A stretch of 5,543 nt of DNA, taken from positions 1 through 5,543 of the forward strand of contig CAMOEE010000169.1 of the NCBI GenBank assembly GCA_946611835.1, written 5' to 3'. The translations under genes and the position numbers were made by a program. The stretch's first letter is position 1. Every line of letters starts with the position of its first letter. Source of the DNA: an uncultured Treponema sp. GTDB taxonomy: Bacteria > Spirochaetota > Spirochaetia > Treponematales > Treponemataceae. Shown in pieces: positions 5,477 to 5,543 of the stretch. Under the pieces are notes generated by a model. The model was given only the letters and a program-made list of their open reading frames with translations. It was not told the DNA's origin and ran no database searches.

Positions 5477-5543
5477 TTATGCGATGTTAATCTGAATCTT
5501 GCGTGGTGCAATCTCAGCTTTTCGCGGGATTCGGACAGTCAAG
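5477..5543 (-). CDS. Small heat-shock protein (Hsp20/alpha-crystallin), C-terminal fragment
   Basis: Reading the minus strand from the window edge gives 21 residues, LTVRIPRKAEIAPRKIQINIA, then TAA (5479-5477). The LTVRIPR part is the last strand of an alpha-crystallin domain, in the usual place for the family's GVLTVxxPK ending. IQINI supplies the C-terminal IxI motif that small heat-shock proteins use to link dimers into oligomers. The rest of the gene lies right of the window, so length, N-terminus and promoter are unknown. The role expected from family is an ATP-independent holdase for unfolding proteins in the cytoplasm. It converges on the kinase gene with 2 nt between the stop codons, so the two transcripts must overlap unless they end exactly at the junction. 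The short fragment limits certainty, but the combined strand, basic linker and IxI pattern is distinctive. Confidence 0.78.
   Translation of the reverse strand, partial: LTVRIPRKAEIAPRKIQINIA
5491..5535 (+). other. Plus-strand 3' hairpin of the kinase transcript, inside the hsp20-like gene
   Basis: Bases 5491-5503 (TCTGAATCTTGCG) pair with 5523-5535 (CGCGGGATTCGGA) over a 19-nt loop. In plus-strand RNA this is a 13-bp stem with three G-U wobbles and no break. In minus-strand RNA the three wobbles become A-C mismatches. It begins 17 nt after the kinase stop codon. No T-run follows in the few bases left, so it may protect or process the 3' end rather than terminate transcription, or it may be chance. 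Confidence 0.35.

Noticed and set aside
1..5543. CRISPR arrays, tRNA or rRNA genes, insertion sequences, attachment sites
   Set aside because: No regular spaced repeats, clover-leaf folds, transposase reading frames or terminal inverted repeats were seen; the repeats in 1-730 are beta-helix rungs.

Overview
The window looks like a chromosomal segment from a diderm host-associated or fibre-associated spirochaete, most likely Treponema. This rests on style rather than on a marker gene. The points are a Cthe_2159-type beta-helix protein, a beta-barrel-like exported protein with a C-terminal Phe, a Gly/Ser-rich secreted protein with a bacterial Ig-like end, and an intermediate base composition. 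The assignment is an inference; no rRNA or other phylogenetic marker is present.

Layout, left to right. (1) Bases 1-1157 (+) hold the C-terminal 384 residues of a secreted beta-helix protein of the Cthe_2159 carbohydrate-binding type; its start lies upstream of the window. (2) After 29 nt, 1187-2515 (+) encodes a 442-residue exported protein with the look of an outer-membrane beta-barrel. The short gap and the good ribosome binding site suggest it shares a transcript with gene 1. (3) A 75-nt gap holds a weak terminator-like fold and then a G6 tract fused to a perfect TATAAT, only 6 nt before the next ATG. (4) 2591-3379 (+) encodes a 262-residue secreted protein: signal peptide, nine-glycine run, basic Ser/Arg-rich disordered segment, and an Ig-like C-terminal domain. 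(5) 3398-4087 (+) is an OmpR-family response regulator. (6) 4089-5474 (+) is its membrane histidine kinase, 1 nt behind. (7) 5477-5543 (-) is the last 21 residues of a small heat-shock protein (Hsp20/alpha-crystallin), converging tail to tail on the kinase with only 2 nt between the stop codons.

Genes 4-6 look like one operon in which a secreted protein is made together with a two-component system. An attractive but unproven reading is that the secreted protein is an accessory sensor or the output of that system, and that the system watches the cell envelope or surface to which genes 1 and 2 also belong.

The most unusual DNA-level observation is at the right end. Each convergent gene has a hairpin buried in the other gene's coding sequence. 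Because the imperfect positions are G-U pairs on one strand and C-A mismatches on the other, each hairpin is continuous only in the RNA of the gene it would serve. The one for the hsp20-like gene has a U-tract and is a credible intrinsic terminator inside the kinase gene.
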